Assembly (NCBI GenBank): GCA_003819755.1
Contig: RPQK01000005.1
Span: 1 to 31,404, forward strand
Length of the DNA: 31,404 bases
Direction of reading: 5' to 3'
DNA from: Acidobacteriota bacterium
GTDB lineage: Bacteria; Acidobacteriota; UBA6911; RPQK01
The notes under the pieces: generated by a model
What the model saw: the letters and a program-made list of their open reading frames with translations, nothing else
Told to the model about the DNA's origin: nothing
Database searches by the model: none
Translations under genes and position numbers: made by a program
Shown: positions 1 to 8,238 of the stretch, piece by piece
How positions within the stretch are numbered: the stretch's first letter is position 1
Layout: the number at the start of each line of letters is the position of its first letter

Positions 1-8
1 GAGTCCCT

Positions 9-41
9 CCTCCCACTCCTGCCGGAGTGGGGGATTTTATT
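9..41 (+). terminator. Rho-independent terminator-like hairpin of an upstream gene
   Basis: Arms CCCACTCC (12-19) and GGAGTGGG (24-31) pair around a TGCC loop, extended by a T-G and a C-G pair, and are followed by GATTTTATT. This looks like an intrinsic terminator for a + strand gene that ends before the window. Confidence 0.55.
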
Positions 42-84
42 GCCTGTTTCCCGGGGGTGTCGCCTGAAAAACGGCTCCACCCCC

Positions 85-124
85 GGCTACTCTCCTCTCA
101 CGCCTCCGGCGTGAGGAAGTAGCC
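85..124. repeat. Hairpin with outer and inner stems
   Basis: The outer arms GGCTAC (85-90) and GTAGCC (119-124) enclose an inner stem CTCACGCC (97-104) / GGCGTGAG (108-115) with a TCC loop. No T-run follows. It lies in non-coding sequence and probably belongs to the structured repeat block that continues to about 500. Confidence 0.45.
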
Positions 125-561
125 AGGCGCTAAAATGCCGGCAGAGCCACCTTCTGCCACCCGCACCTCCGAATGGACCGAGTCCAGGGATCCCCAAAAG
201 GCCCGCCTCGCGGAATGTCCGCATTTTGCGCGGAGGCGGTGGCCATATGGAGTGCGGCGGCACAAGCTGTCCAGGGTTGGGATACTGCCGTGCCTGTATC
301 CCAGGGTAGGTCGCAAAAGCGCGACCAACCCTGGGCTTTTGCACAACGCGACCCCTTCGGGGTGGAACCGCAAAGTTCGTGTAAAGAGCAGGGCAGAAGG
401 TCCGGCGCTTTACCAGGAGTCCTGGCGACGCACTCCATAGGAAGCCCCGCTCCGGGCGCAAGACAGGCGCATGGTTCAGGATGCCCCTTTGGGGTGGTCA
501 GGACCTTCTTCAACACCCTCGACGCGGAACGGAGCGGCTCTTTCAAAAAGTGCAGCCCTCA
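125..561. other. Hairpin-rich non-coding block, probable dispersed repeat
   Basis: No reading frame here has a credible start, ribosome binding site or recognisable protein. The DNA is full of short inverted repeats: GGGATAC (279-285)/GTATCCC (296-302), the nested hairpin at 300-335, a CCCC-TTC-GGGG hairpin (352-362) and a near copy CCCC-TTT-GGGG (484-494), each followed by TGG. Bases 241-262 (GGCCAT..GGAGTGCGGCGGCA) recur almost exactly at 31283-31305. The most economical reading is one or more copies of a structured, non-coding dispersed repeat downstream of the aldo/keto reductase gene, which ends at 562. Confidence 0.5.
300..340 (+). terminator. Nested hairpin followed by T4, terminator-like
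   Basis: CCCAGGGT (300-307) pairs with ACCCTGGG (328-335), and after a single A/A mismatch GGTCGC (309-314) pairs with GCGACC (321-326), with an AAAAGC loop. CTTTT follows at 336-340. The structure could terminate transcription on the + strand, but no gene runs into it from within the window, so it may simply be part of a repeat. Confidence 0.35.
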
Positions 562-1626
562 CTACGCCGGCAGATTCCATCTGCGGAAGTACAGACCCTG
601 GCGCACAATGGGGAGCGTCCGGTACTCCAGTTCGCGCATCTCGGCCTCGCAAAGCGGGGAGAACTGCGACGCCCATTTAACGTTTCCCTCCAACTGCTGC
701 ACGTCATCGACACCGATGATATTCGTGCTCATCGGAAGGGAAAAGTTGTAGTAGAGCGACTCCTTCATGGTGATTGTCCCCTTCACCGGAGTGCGCAACC
801 TTTCGGGCTGTTGCTCGACCGGGGGAGGGTTCCAGCAGGAGAGCATGCGGCCGCGCGTGGCAAGCTTCATTCCAATAATTCCCATTCCCAGCCGCTGCGC
901 CTCCGGGAGCAGATACTTGATGAAACTCAAGTAATGAACGTCGGCCGCGTTGATGGCCATCAGGATCGTGTCAAAGGGGTATCGCTTGATAGCTTCGGCG
1001 AGGACGATCGGCTCGAAGTGACCGGTAATTCCCAGGAAACGCACCGCCCCGTCGGCCCGCGCTTTCTCCAGCGCCTTAATGGCCCCGTCCTTGGCGAAAA
1101 TCTTCTCCACTTCGTCCTGTCTTTGCACATTGTGGAGTTGCCAGAGGTCGAGATGATCGGTCTGCAGGTTCTTCAAGCTGCGTTCGAGCAGACGCATGGA
1201 GTCGTCGTACCCGCGGAGGTTGGTCTTGCTGGCCAGGAACACCTCTCGACGGCGGCTCTTTATGACCTGTCCGATATGGGTCTCGCTCGTGCCGTCGCCG
1301 TAAGCGGCGGCCGTGTCGATGTAGTTGATTCCCAAGTCGATCGCTCGATTGACGATAGACTCGGACTCTTTCGCTTTCCCCGGTATCTCGAGAGTCGCCT
1401 GCCCGCCCAGGCTGTAGATGCCCACCTGGTAGCCGGTCTTGCCGAGATTCCGAGTCGGCATCGCTTTGTGGGTCCTCTCGTTGTAGGGATGTTCCGTCCT
1501 CGCCTTGCCGGCAGGCACCGGCGCCGCTGCCGTCTGTCCGACGGCCGCCATAGTGACGGCGACTCCAGTTCCAAGGAACTTTCTTCGATCTACCATCGCT
1601 TCCCGCTTGTGGTCTTGCTCCGACAT
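562..1626 (-). CDS. Tat-exported aldo/keto reductase
   Basis: The protein has 354 residues and belongs to the aldo/keto reductase superfamily, NAD(P)H-dependent oxidoreductases with a TIM-barrel fold. A twin-arginine signal (DRRKFLGTG, about residues 13-21) is followed by a hydrophobic stretch and Ala-rich cleavage region, so export in folded form is likely. The catalytic tetrad is visible: Asp104 and Tyr109 in IDTAAAYG, Lys134 in SKTNLRG, His165 in QLHNV. The C-terminal third is diverged from the usual cofactor-binding segment. The ATG at 1626 is chosen because AGGAGG lies about 7 bases upstream; an in-frame TTG at 1647 has no such site. The gene is divergent from the methyltransferase at 1772. 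The substrate cannot be told from sequence. Confidence 0.88.
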   Translation of the reverse strand: MSEQDHKREAMVDRRKFLGTGVAVTMAAVGQTAAAPVPAGKARTEHPYNERTHKAMPTRNLGKTGYQVGIYSLGGQATLEIPGKAKESESIVNRAIDLGINYIDTAAAYGDGTSETHIGQVIKSRRREVFLASKTNLRGYDDSMRLLERSLKNLQTDHLDLWQLHNVQRQDEVEKIFAKDGAIKALEKARADGAVRFLGITGHFEPIVLAEAIKRYPFDTILMAINAADVHYLSFIKYLLPEAQRLGMGIIGMKLATRGRMLSCWNPPPVEQQPERLRTPVKGTITMKESLYYNFSLPMSTNIIGVDDVQQLEGNVKWASQFSPLCEAEMRELEYRTLPIVRQGLYFRRWNLPA

Positions 1627-1771
1627 GTTCGGCCTCCTCTCGGACAATTCTCCTGACCGCAGATCCTATAACAATTCGGTACCCGATACACGGTCTTGAT
1701 GCCCTGCTGGTGGCGGGCTTGTAACACGTCTGCTAACATCAGCGGGACGCGGTCGAAAGGAGCCCCGGAAA

Positions 1772-2617
1772 ATGGCAGAAGATTCGAAGATATCGCACAT
1801 CAGTGATACGGCGCTGATGGTGGCCGCTTGTCGTGCGCTTGAGACGGAGCGACCTGACGGCATGGTCCGCGATCCGTTCGCCAGGCGACTCGCAGGTGAA
1901 CGCGGGACGGCGATTGCAAACGCCTTGCCCGATGTCGGGATCATGTGCTTTGGCGTGGGGATGCGAAGCCGTTTCCTGGACGACCTTCTCCTCGAAGCAG
2001 TCAAGACCCATCCAATCGAAGTCGTCGTCTGCCTCGGCGCGGGCTTGGACTGCCGGCCCTGGCGGCTCGACTTGCCCTCGACTCTGCGGTGGATCGAAGT
2101 AGATTTTCCGGCGATCCTCGACTACAAAGCTCAGCTCATGCATGGCGAGGAGCCGAAATGCTTGATCGAAAGGATGGCTGTCGACCTGAATAACGCTGTC
2201 GAACGCCGCGAGCTCTACACAGCGGTGGGGCCAGGCGCGGGGCTGCTGATTGCTGAAGGGCTTCTCCTCTACCTCTCGAATGAAACAGCCTGCGCCTTGG
2301 CAACGGAACCGCCCACGATGAGCGGTCTTCGTTACTTCCTCGTCGACATGACTTCGGCGGAGTTTCAGCGCCGCTCGGGGACAAACAAGTCGATCCAGCA
2401 CGTCGTCGCCGAGACTGGGCTGAACGGGGAACAGATCCATAGCCTCTTCGGTTCGACCGGTTGGGCAACGCTCGCCCGGCGCAGCTATGTCTACGACGTT
2501 CTTTCTATTGCGCGAGAGCGCATTTTGAAAATAATGCGCGGCCAGGCTGGCTCCGCCCCCATGCCTCCCCCACCGAAGGACGATATCAGCGGCGTGTACC
2601 TGTTCGGCAGAAGCTAG
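1772..2617 (+). CDS. LCMT/PPM-type S-adenosylmethionine methyltransferase
   Basis: This 281-residue protein resembles the leucine carboxyl methyltransferase-like family (PF04072 type), which in bacteria includes many putative O-methyltransferases of secondary metabolism. The SAM-binding motif I appears as LGAGLDCRPWRL (88-99), followed by the acidic strand EVDFP (109-113), and the family's EGLLLYLS motif is at 162-169. There is no signal peptide, so it acts in the cytoplasm. AAAGGAG at 1756-1762 supports the ATG start. It stands between two exported oxidoreductases but is not obviously co-transcribed with the second, which begins 347 bases downstream. The substrate is unknown. Confidence 0.82.
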   Translation: MAEDSKISHISDTALMVAACRALETERPDGMVRDPFARRLAGERGTAIANALPDVGIMCFGVGMRSRFLDDLLLEAVKTHPIEVVVCLGAGLDCRPWRLDLPSTLRWIEVDFPAILDYKAQLMHGEEPKCLIERMAVDLNNAVERRELYTAVGPGAGLLIAEGLLLYLSNETACALATEPPTMSGLRYFLVDMTSAEFQRRSGTNKSIQHVVAETGLNGEQIHSLFGSTGWATLARRSYVYDVLSIARERILKIMRGQAGSAPMPPPPKDDISGVYLFGRS

Positions 2618-2964
2618 AGTGCGCACGGAGCCCGAACTCATTCTCTGGAATGCAGCGCGGCCCATTCCTGAGCCGAAACAAAATTCCCCGCAACCTCCTG
2701 ACTTTGCATTAATATCACTCACGCCGGATGTGTTTGTTCGAGACTGTAACACCGGGCAGACACAGCGAGTCAGCGTCTCTAAGACGAAAGCACAGATTGC
2801 CGGCCAATCCTACGGTTCGGCACCCGGGAGAATTTCACGGGACGCTGAACCTGCAAGTGCGGAACTCGAAGAAAGTCGCAGTCGCCGGCCTGGTCCAGAA
2901 GAAACAGACGGGTGCTCTGATCGCGGTCGCGGCCGGACGCCGCGCCTATCCGAATTAAGACTGT
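2618..2964. other. Intergenic stretch without a recognisable gene
   Basis: This gap separates the methyltransferase from the FAD-dependent oxidoreductase. Short frames occur, for example one ending at 2958 that would encode an Arg/Lys-rich 76-residue peptide, but none has a credible ribosome binding site or a familiar sequence. It probably holds the promoter of the downstream gene; no convincing -35/-10 pair was picked out. Confidence 0.4.
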
Positions 2965-4677
2965 ATGGCAAAGACGCGCCTCCAGGTCAATCGTCGCCAG
3001 TTCCTGGCAGCCACAGGTATCGGTGGGCTCACCATCTGCACGGGCAGTGTGGGCTTCTCTCAACCCCGCAGCCTGGTTGCCGACGTGGTAATCGCCGGTG
3101 GCGGAGTCGGTGGTTTTGCCGCCGCGCTTGCTCTGCTTCGAAACGGCTATCGCGTGATCATGACCGAAGAGACAGATTGGATCGGAGGTCAGTTAACCCA
3201 GCAGGCCGTGCCGCCGGACGAAAGCCCGTGGATCGAACAGTTCGGCGGCACGCGCAGCTACCGGCGCTGGCGCGAGGACGTTCGCGAATATTACCGCCGG
3301 AACTACCCCCTGACTGTGCAGGCGCGGAAAAACAGTGGTCTGAATCCGGGGAATTGCACCGTCTCCCGACTCTGCTCCGAACCCAGAGCGTGCCTGGCCG
3401 CTCTGGACAGCCTGCTGGTTCCCTACCTGGGCAGTCAGAGGCTGACTTTACTCCTCGAGCACAAGGTGATTGCTGCGGACGTCGCCGGATCGAGGGTCAA
3501 GGCATTGAAAGCTCAGAGCCGGCTGACGGGAACCGAGGTGAACCTTGTCGGCTCGTACTTTCTTGACGCGACGGAGGCAGGAGAACTGCTTCCCTTGACG
3601 GGCACTGAGTATCTGACCGGAGCCGAATCGCGCGAGGACACGGGAGAGCTTCACGCCAAAGCCCGTCCGGAACCGCTCAACATGCAGGCTATCACCTGGT
3701 GTTTTGCGATGGACTACATTGACGGCGAGGATCATACGATCGAGAAGCCCGAGGAGTATGACTTCTGGCGGGCGTACGTCCCAAAACTCTCACCGCCTTG
3801 GCCGGGGAAGCAACTTTCCTGGATTGACACCCACCCGGTCACTCTCGACCCCCGCACTCATACGTTCAATCCAAAAGCGTCTGGTCGGGAGGGAGGCCTA
3901 TGGGCCTACCGTCGCCTGACTGACCCGGGCAATTTCGAGGAAGGGGCGTATCGCGGTGGGATAACCCTGGTTAACTGGCCGCAGAATGACTACTGGCTGG
4001 GCAACGTGATCGAGGTTCCCGAGGCGGAGGTCAAGCGCAACCTGACCCGGGCGCGTCAGCTGAGTCTCTCGCTCTTATACTGGATGCAGACAGAGGCGCC
4101 GCGAGCGGACGGGGGAACGGGCTGGCCCGGCCTGCGCCTGCGCGGCGACGTAACCGGGACGGACTACGGACTTGCCAAATCGCCTTACATTCGGGAATCC
4201 CGCCGGATCCGGGCCGAGTTCCGCGTGCTGGAAAAACACGTCGGGCTCGAGCAGAGAATTGCCGAAACCGGGCTGTCCAAGGACGAGGTCACCGCAGCCG
4301 AATTTGAAGACTCAGTCGGGATAGGAAGCTATCGGATCGACCTGCACCCGTCCACCGGTGGGGACAACTATATAGACATCAGCTCGCTTCCCTTCCAAAT
4401 CCCGCTCGGCTCCCTGATCCCGGTCCGGATGGAGAACCTCTTGCCCGCCTGCAAGAACCTCGGGGTAACGCACATTACGAACGGCTGCTACCGCCTCCAC
4501 CCGGTGGAGTGGAATATCGGCGAGGCGGCCGGCATGCTAGCCGCCTTCTGCCTTCGCACGAAAGAACCGCCCCGCGCCGTTCGCAACACCGCTCGCCTGC
4601 TTAAAGACTACCAGCGCGAGCTAGAGCTGCAGGGCATCGAAACCCGCTGGCCCGACCCCCGCCGCATGGCGAGGTGA
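2965..4677 (+). CDS. Tat-exported FAD-dependent oxidoreductase
   Basis: The 570-residue product starts with a twin-arginine signal (NRRQFLAATG, residues 9-18) and hydrophobic segment. A Rossmann-type FAD-binding motif follows (VVIAGGGVGG, about 41-50), with the acidic end of the second strand near Glu68-Glu69 and then DWIGGQLTQQ, typical of the FAD_oxidored (PF12831) group. The C-terminal part, around ITNGCYRLHPVEWNIGEAAG, resembles the region where such enzymes close the FAD site. The role is probably oxidation of a small molecule in the periplasm; the substrate is not evident. No strong ribosome binding site precedes the ATG, but it is the only start that keeps the Tat motif at the N-terminus. 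It converges on the methyltransferase at 4705-5361. Confidence 0.85.
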   Translation: MAKTRLQVNRRQFLAATGIGGLTICTGSVGFSQPRSLVADVVIAGGGVGGFAAALALLRNGYRVIMTEETDWIGGQLTQQAVPPDESPWIEQFGGTRSYRRWREDVREYYRRNYPLTVQARKNSGLNPGNCTVSRLCSEPRACLAALDSLLVPYLGSQRLTLLLEHKVIAADVAGSRVKALKAQSRLTGTEVNLVGSYFLDATEAGELLPLTGTEYLTGAESREDTGELHAKARPEPLNMQAITWCFAMDYIDGEDHTIEKPEEYDFWRAYVPKLSPPWPGKQLSWIDTHPVTLDPRTHTFNPKASGREGGLWAYRRLTDPGNFEEGAYRGGITLVNWPQNDYWLGNVIEVPEAEVKRNLTRARQLSLSLLYWMQTEAPRADGGTGWPGLRLRGDVTGTDYGLAKSPYIRESRRIRAEFRVLEKHVGLEQRIAETGLSKDEVTAAEFEDSVGIGSYRIDLHPSTGGDNYIDISSLPFQIPLGSLIPVRMENLLPACKNLGVTHITNGCYRLHPVEWNIGEAAGMLAAFCLRTKEPPRAVRNTARLLKDYQRELELQGIETRWPDPRRMAR

Positions 4678-4704
4678 GCAGCAACGGACGGCCTCGGCCG
4701 GGCC

Positions 4705-5361
4705 CTACTTTGCGCGCTTGAACGAGATCGACATGCCTCCGCCGCGGGAGTCGAAGGTCGTTTCCAGGTTGGGTTGCTTCTTTAGAAAGTCCACGAAATC
4801 TGCGACCCAACCGCCTCGACGCCAGCCCCCTCCCTCGGAGACATTGTGCGCCACGAAGCAGCCTCCCACCGTGAGCTTGGGCAGGGTCGCCTCGGCGTAC
4901 TTCACGTACCAGTCCTTGTCGGCATCGGAAAAGACGAAGTCGAACGGCCCGGGCAGCTTTGGCACGAGCTCATGCGCGTCCGCCAGGCGGGCATCCACGT
5001 AGTCGGCAAGGCCGGCTGCCCGGAAGTTCGCGACCGCCTCCCGGTGCCGCTCCCCGTCTATGTCTATCGTGATCAGCTTCCCGCCCGTCTTAGCCAGCGC
5101 CCAGGCGATCCAGATTCCCGAATGGCCCGTCGACGTCCCGATCTCCAAGGCGCGTTTGTACTTGTTCTTCAAAACCAGGTCGTGGAGCGTCTGCCCGTCT
5201 GTTTCAGGGACATTCATGTCCCGCCATGTTCCCTCGCGGCTCGCAAGAAAGGCGCGGACCTTCTGGTCCAGCTCTGACTTGGGCTGAGCGGAAAGGGCGC
5301 CGGTGAGGAAAAGCACGATCGAGACAAGAAGCGGAAGAGCCGGGCGGATTTCGCGTAGCAT
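4705..5361 (-). CDS. O-methyltransferase (class I, OMT family 3-like) with apparent signal peptide
   Basis: The 218-residue protein has the signature of the caffeoyl-CoA/catechol O-methyltransferase-like family. Motif I is ALEIGTSTGHSG (71-82), the acidic SAM-ribose strand is LITIDID (96-102), and the metal/catalytic segment is FVFSDADKDWY (142-152). The first 25 residues form a hydrophobic helix ending in ALSAQ, like a Sec signal peptide with cleavage near residue 25. That is odd, because SAM is a cytoplasmic cofactor; the segment may instead act as a membrane anchor or be an over-extended start. AAGGAAG just upstream supports the ATG at 5361, so the segment appears to be translated. It lies downstream of the M50 peptidase? 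No: the peptidase gene (5436-7505) is upstream on the same strand, 74 bases away, so co-transcription is possible. Confidence 0.82.
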   Translation of the reverse strand: MLREIRPALPLLVSIVLFLTGALSAQPKSELDQKVRAFLASREGTWRDMNVPETDGQTLHDLVLKNKYKRALEIGTSTGHSGIWIAWALAKTGGKLITIDIDGERHREAVANFRAAGLADYVDARLADAHELVPKLPGPFDFVFSDADKDWYVKYAEATLPKLTVGGCFVAHNVSEGGGWRRGGWVADFVDFLKKQPNLETTFDSRGGGMSISFKRAK

Positions 5362-5435
5362 ATCTTCCTTTTACGAAGAGCCGGGAGCGATGTTTCCGTC
5401 CGAGTAGCCGAGCCACTCTTGAGTAGTCTGGGGGA

Positions 5436-7505
5436 CTAACTAAAGCCCATCAGCGAGAAGCACGCCATGGCGCCGGCCCAGAGCAGGCCGATGGGGATGG
5501 CGAGGAGGTAGTCGAAGACGGGGGTCCACATAAGCGCCAGGAAGATGATGAAGCCGTACGGGCGGATGGCTTCGAATTTCGCCTGGAATCGCTCGGGGGC
5601 CAGGCCCGATAGAATCCAGGAACCATCGAGCGGCGGCATCGGAATCAGATTGAAGCAGGCGAGGATCAGGCTCGTGAGGGTTAACTGCTTGAGAAACGCG
5701 ATAACGGGGGCAATCCAGACCGGAAGACGGCTGCCGGACAGCGAGACTGAGCTCGACGGATAAGCCAGCTCGAGCGACTGCGCGTCAGGACTCAGGATTC
5801 GAACATCTACCAGAATGAGAAGGATCAGAAGCGCCGCCCCCATCGCCACCACCAGGTTCGCCGCCGGGCCCGCAAATGAAACCAGCATGTGATCGCGCTT
5901 GGGATTGGCGAACTTCTCAGGGTTTACCGGCACAGGCTTCGCCCAGCCAAACAGCACGTCCGACTGTCTCCAGAGGAGAAGCCCAGGCAGAATCAGCGAA
6001 CCGAACAGATCCAGGTGGGCGATCGGGTTTAGCGTCAACCGTCCTTGCTCCTTCGCGGTGTCGTCACCGAGCTTGAACGCCGTGTAAGCGTGCGCGAACT
6101 CGTGGACCGTGAACAGCAGAACCAGAATCACAACGGACCAGACGATCCCGACCCAGAAACGAGGCTCGTAGCTGCTCCGGGCGAGACTCAACAAGGGCAA
6201 AGTCCACTCCGGCTTGATCCCGAGCCTGGACGCCTGCACGAACTGCTGCTCCGCTCGGGACCGCTGGCCCTGATCCAGAAGCAGTCGACCATAGAGGTAG
6301 TGAAATTCGCCACGGGCAGGTTTCAAGCTGGAGGCCTTCTCGAGGTTCACGAGGGCTTCGTCGGGCTGTTGAAGGTTATTCTGGGCAACAGCCAGGGCGG
6401 TCAGGCGGCTCCAGGATTTGGCCGAGGCTTCGGGAGTCGGCTTCATCAACTGGTCGTGCGCCTGCAGGAACTCGCCTGCGGCCAGTAATTTCACCTGGCT
6501 CTCAACGGAGGCATCCGCCCTCGAAAGGAACGTATAGTCCACCGGCGGGGCCTCCGCACGTCGAGGCAGGTTGGCCCCGACCAGGACGAGAAGATGGACA
6601 ATGGTGAAAAAGAGACCGAAGGAATAGGCAAGAACCGCACGTATGGAACGCCAATGAAGTCTACGGACGGCTCCTCTTCCCTTCAGGAACGCAACCAGAC
6701 TCAGGACCGGGACAATCGAAAGGAACGTCCACCAAAGGGAGATGCTGGTTTCGGGGAGGACTGCGGTCCCGGCCTCCGAACCTCCAACAGGTATCGCCTG
6801 AAATTCCGGCGACTCGATACCGAAGTGGGCCGCGTACTGATCCAAGGCAGCCGTGTAGACAAACCGCAAGGTCACCGCGACCACGGCACTGCTCGCGAGC
6901 CACCACCCAATCGCCAGAGAAACGCTGCCCGCCTGCAGTTGCTCCGGGATAAAGAGCCGCTCGAAGTACAGCGCGATCGCCCACGCGCCGCACGCGATCA
7001 ACACAAGAGGTGACCGGCAAATCAGGACGATGGCGCGAACTGCGGTCTTGAACAGTCCGCGGCCCCTCGCAACCAGAGCCGACAGCCACAGAATCTTGAA
7101 AATGGACAATGGAAGCCAGAGAGTGGCCATCTTCAGACGGGCAGCCAATTCGGCATCCGCACTGGGATCGACGGACAAGGCGGTGAATACAAAGTAGTTG
7201 GGAATGACGAGAACGACGCCGATGAGGAAGGCGCGCAGGTAGAGCCGAACGGCGGTCTTAGCGACCGGCCTCCACGTGTCTTCGCCCGACGTCAGCTGCT
7301 TCTGGAGCAGGCGTCCGGCCACGAAGAGCACAACGAGCGGGTCGATGAACAGCCGTGAAAGCGGGAGAAGCGACATCGGCCAGACGACCGGCTCCGGCAG
7401 CCATTCGATCAAGCCGTGGTAGAGCGCCCAGGAAAAAAGAATTACGAAACAGCCATAACACTTCTGCGACCGTCTCCATAGAGACCCAAGTGTTGCTTCG
7501 TCCAT
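5436..7505 (-). CDS. M50 (site-2 protease-like) membrane metallopeptidase with TPR region
   Basis: This 689-residue integral membrane protein joins three parts. Residues 1-315 hold about seven hydrophobic segments with no recognised motif. Residues 330-435 look like two to three tetratricopeptide repeats (for example LTALAVAQNNLQQPDEALVN). Residues 450-689 are an M50 intramembrane zinc peptidase: HEFAH at 468-472 supplies the zinc ligands and catalytic Glu, LTLNPIAHLD follows (490-499), and NLIPMPPLDGS (619-629) carries the conserved Asp ligand motif. M50 enzymes cut membrane-bound regulators within the bilayer. M50 domains are often about 200-230 residues, so this is an enlarged architecture; no PDZ domain was seen. 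A strong ribosome site (GGAGGAGG) and a TATAAT box lie upstream. It follows the two-component genes on the same strand. Confidence 0.85.
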   Translation of the reverse strand: MDEATLGSLWRRSQKCYGCFVILFSWALYHGLIEWLPEPVVWPMSLLPLSRLFIDPLVVLFVAGRLLQKQLTSGEDTWRPVAKTAVRLYLRAFLIGVVLVIPNYFVFTALSVDPSADAELAARLKMATLWLPLSIFKILWLSALVARGRGLFKTAVRAIVLICRSPLVLIACGAWAIALYFERLFIPEQLQAGSVSLAIGWWLASSAVVAVTLRFVYTAALDQYAAHFGIESPEFQAIPVGGSEAGTAVLPETSISLWWTFLSIVPVLSLVAFLKGRGAVRRLHWRSIRAVLAYSFGLFFTIVHLLVLVGANLPRRAEAPPVDYTFLSRADASVESQVKLLAAGEFLQAHDQLMKPTPEASAKSWSRLTALAVAQNNLQQPDEALVNLEKASSLKPARGEFHYLYGRLLLDQGQRSRAEQQFVQASRLGIKPEWTLPLLSLARSSYEPRFWVGIVWSVVILVLLFTVHEFAHAYTAFKLGDDTAKEQGRLTLNPIAHLDLFGSLILPGLLLWRQSDVLFGWAKPVPVNPEKFANPKRDHMLVSFAGPAANLVVAMGAALLILLILVDVRILSPDAQSLELAYPSSSVSLSGSRLPVWIAPVIAFLKQLTLTSLILACFNLIPMPPLDGSWILSGLAPERFQAKFEAIRPYGFIIFLALMWTPVFDYLLAIPIGLLWAGAMACFSLMGFS

Positions 7506-7525
7506 TGCCTCCTCCGCGCGGAGGC

Positions 7526-7531
7526 ATTATA
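7526..7531 (-). promoter_or_regulatory. Probable -10 box of the M50 peptidase gene
   Basis: Read on the minus strand this is a perfect TATAAT, 20 bases before the start codon, with the ribosome binding site GGAGGAGG between. The -35 region (AT-rich, near 7549-7554) is a poor match, so an activator or alternative sigma contact is possible. It would give the peptidase gene a promoter of its own in the 49-base gap after the response regulator. Confidence 0.4.
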
Positions 7532-7554
7532 GAACTTTTGTCTCTGAATTTTTG

Positions 7555-8238
7555 CTACCCGACGAATTTGTAGCCCTGGCCATAGACGGAAACTATGTAC
7601 TGGGGATTGGCCGGGTCAGATTCAAGTTTCTTGCGAAGGTTCAGAATATGGGTGTCGACTGTGCGCGTTGTCGAGTGGGGATCGTAGCCCCACACCTGAT
7701 CCAGAAGCTGCTCGCGTGACACCACCGCGCCCCGATGGCGGATGAAGTGCTCGAGGATGTCGAACTCACGCGGGGTGAGGTCGACCGGCTTTTCACCCTG
7801 GGCGGCGCGCAGCCTCTCGAAATCGAGCTCCACCTGACCAAACCGGTACCGCCGCAGGCGCTCCTTTGCGTTCGGCGACCGGTTGCGCAGCCTCGCCCGG
7901 ATGCGGGCCAGCAATTCACGAAGTCCGAAGGGCTTGAGCACATAGTCGTCGGCCCCCATCTCGAGGCCGAGCACCCGGTCGATTTCGTCGGTCTTCGCCG
8001 TGAGCATGATGATGGGCATCTGGAAGCCCCTTTGACGCAATTCGCGGCAGACATCAACACCGTTCATTCCCGGCAGACAAATATCGAGAAGGATGAGATC
8101 CGGGTTGATCTTGATCGCCTGAGCCAGACCCTGGTCACCGCTCAGGGCCGTGTGGACCTGGTAGCGCTCGGCAGTCAAATTGATCTCCAGGCACTTCAAC
8201 ACCTCCTCCTGGTCTTCAATGATGAGGATTCTGTACAT
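7555..8238 (-). CDS. OmpR/PhoB-family response regulator
   Basis: The 227-residue protein has an N-terminal receiver domain with acidic pocket IIEDQ (6-10), phosphoacceptor Asp52 in LILLDICLPG, Thr80 in IMLTAK and Lys102 in VLKPFG. A C-terminal winged-helix DNA-binding domain carries the usual VDLTPREFDILEHF and TRTVDTHILNLRKKLE recognition-helix region, followed by the GQGYKFV wing. It is a transcription factor that binds tandem half-sites as a dimer. Its start overlaps the end of the histidine kinase gene by 23 bases, so the two are translationally coupled and form a cognate pair. Likely targets include the divergent pilus operon, where spaced TGACA-like repeats occur. Confidence 0.95.
   Translation of the reverse strand: MYRILIIEDQEEVLKCLEINLTAERYQVHTALSGDQGLAQAIKINPDLILLDICLPGMNGVDVCRELRQRGFQMPIIMLTAKTDEIDRVLGLEMGADDYVLKPFGLRELLARIRARLRNRSPNAKERLRRYRFGQVELDFERLRAAQGEKPVDLTPREFDILEHFIRHRGAVVSREQLLDQVWGYDPHSTTRTVDTHILNLRKKLESDPANPQYIVSVYGQGYKFVG

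Noticed and set aside
147..154. Alanine in place of the Walker A lysine in CpaE (residues 147-154 of the protein) as a sign of inactivation
   Set aside because: CpaE/TadZ proteins commonly show degenerate Walker A motifs, so this alone does not suggest loss of function. Coordinates given are residue numbers of the gene at 14919-16106.
87..751. Several overlapping frames of 60-190 residues at the window start
   Set aside because: They conflict with each other on both strands, lack ribosome sites and coincide with hairpin-rich repeat DNA.
481..1656. A 391-residue open frame on the + strand
   Set aside because: It lies antisense to the aldo/keto reductase, which has Tat, tetrad and ribosome-site evidence; the + strand translation has no recognisable motif.
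2619..3566. A 315-residue open frame starting after the methyltransferase
   Set aside because: Most of it overlaps the FAD-dependent oxidoreductase in another frame; the sequence is Arg/Ser-rich and lacks motifs.
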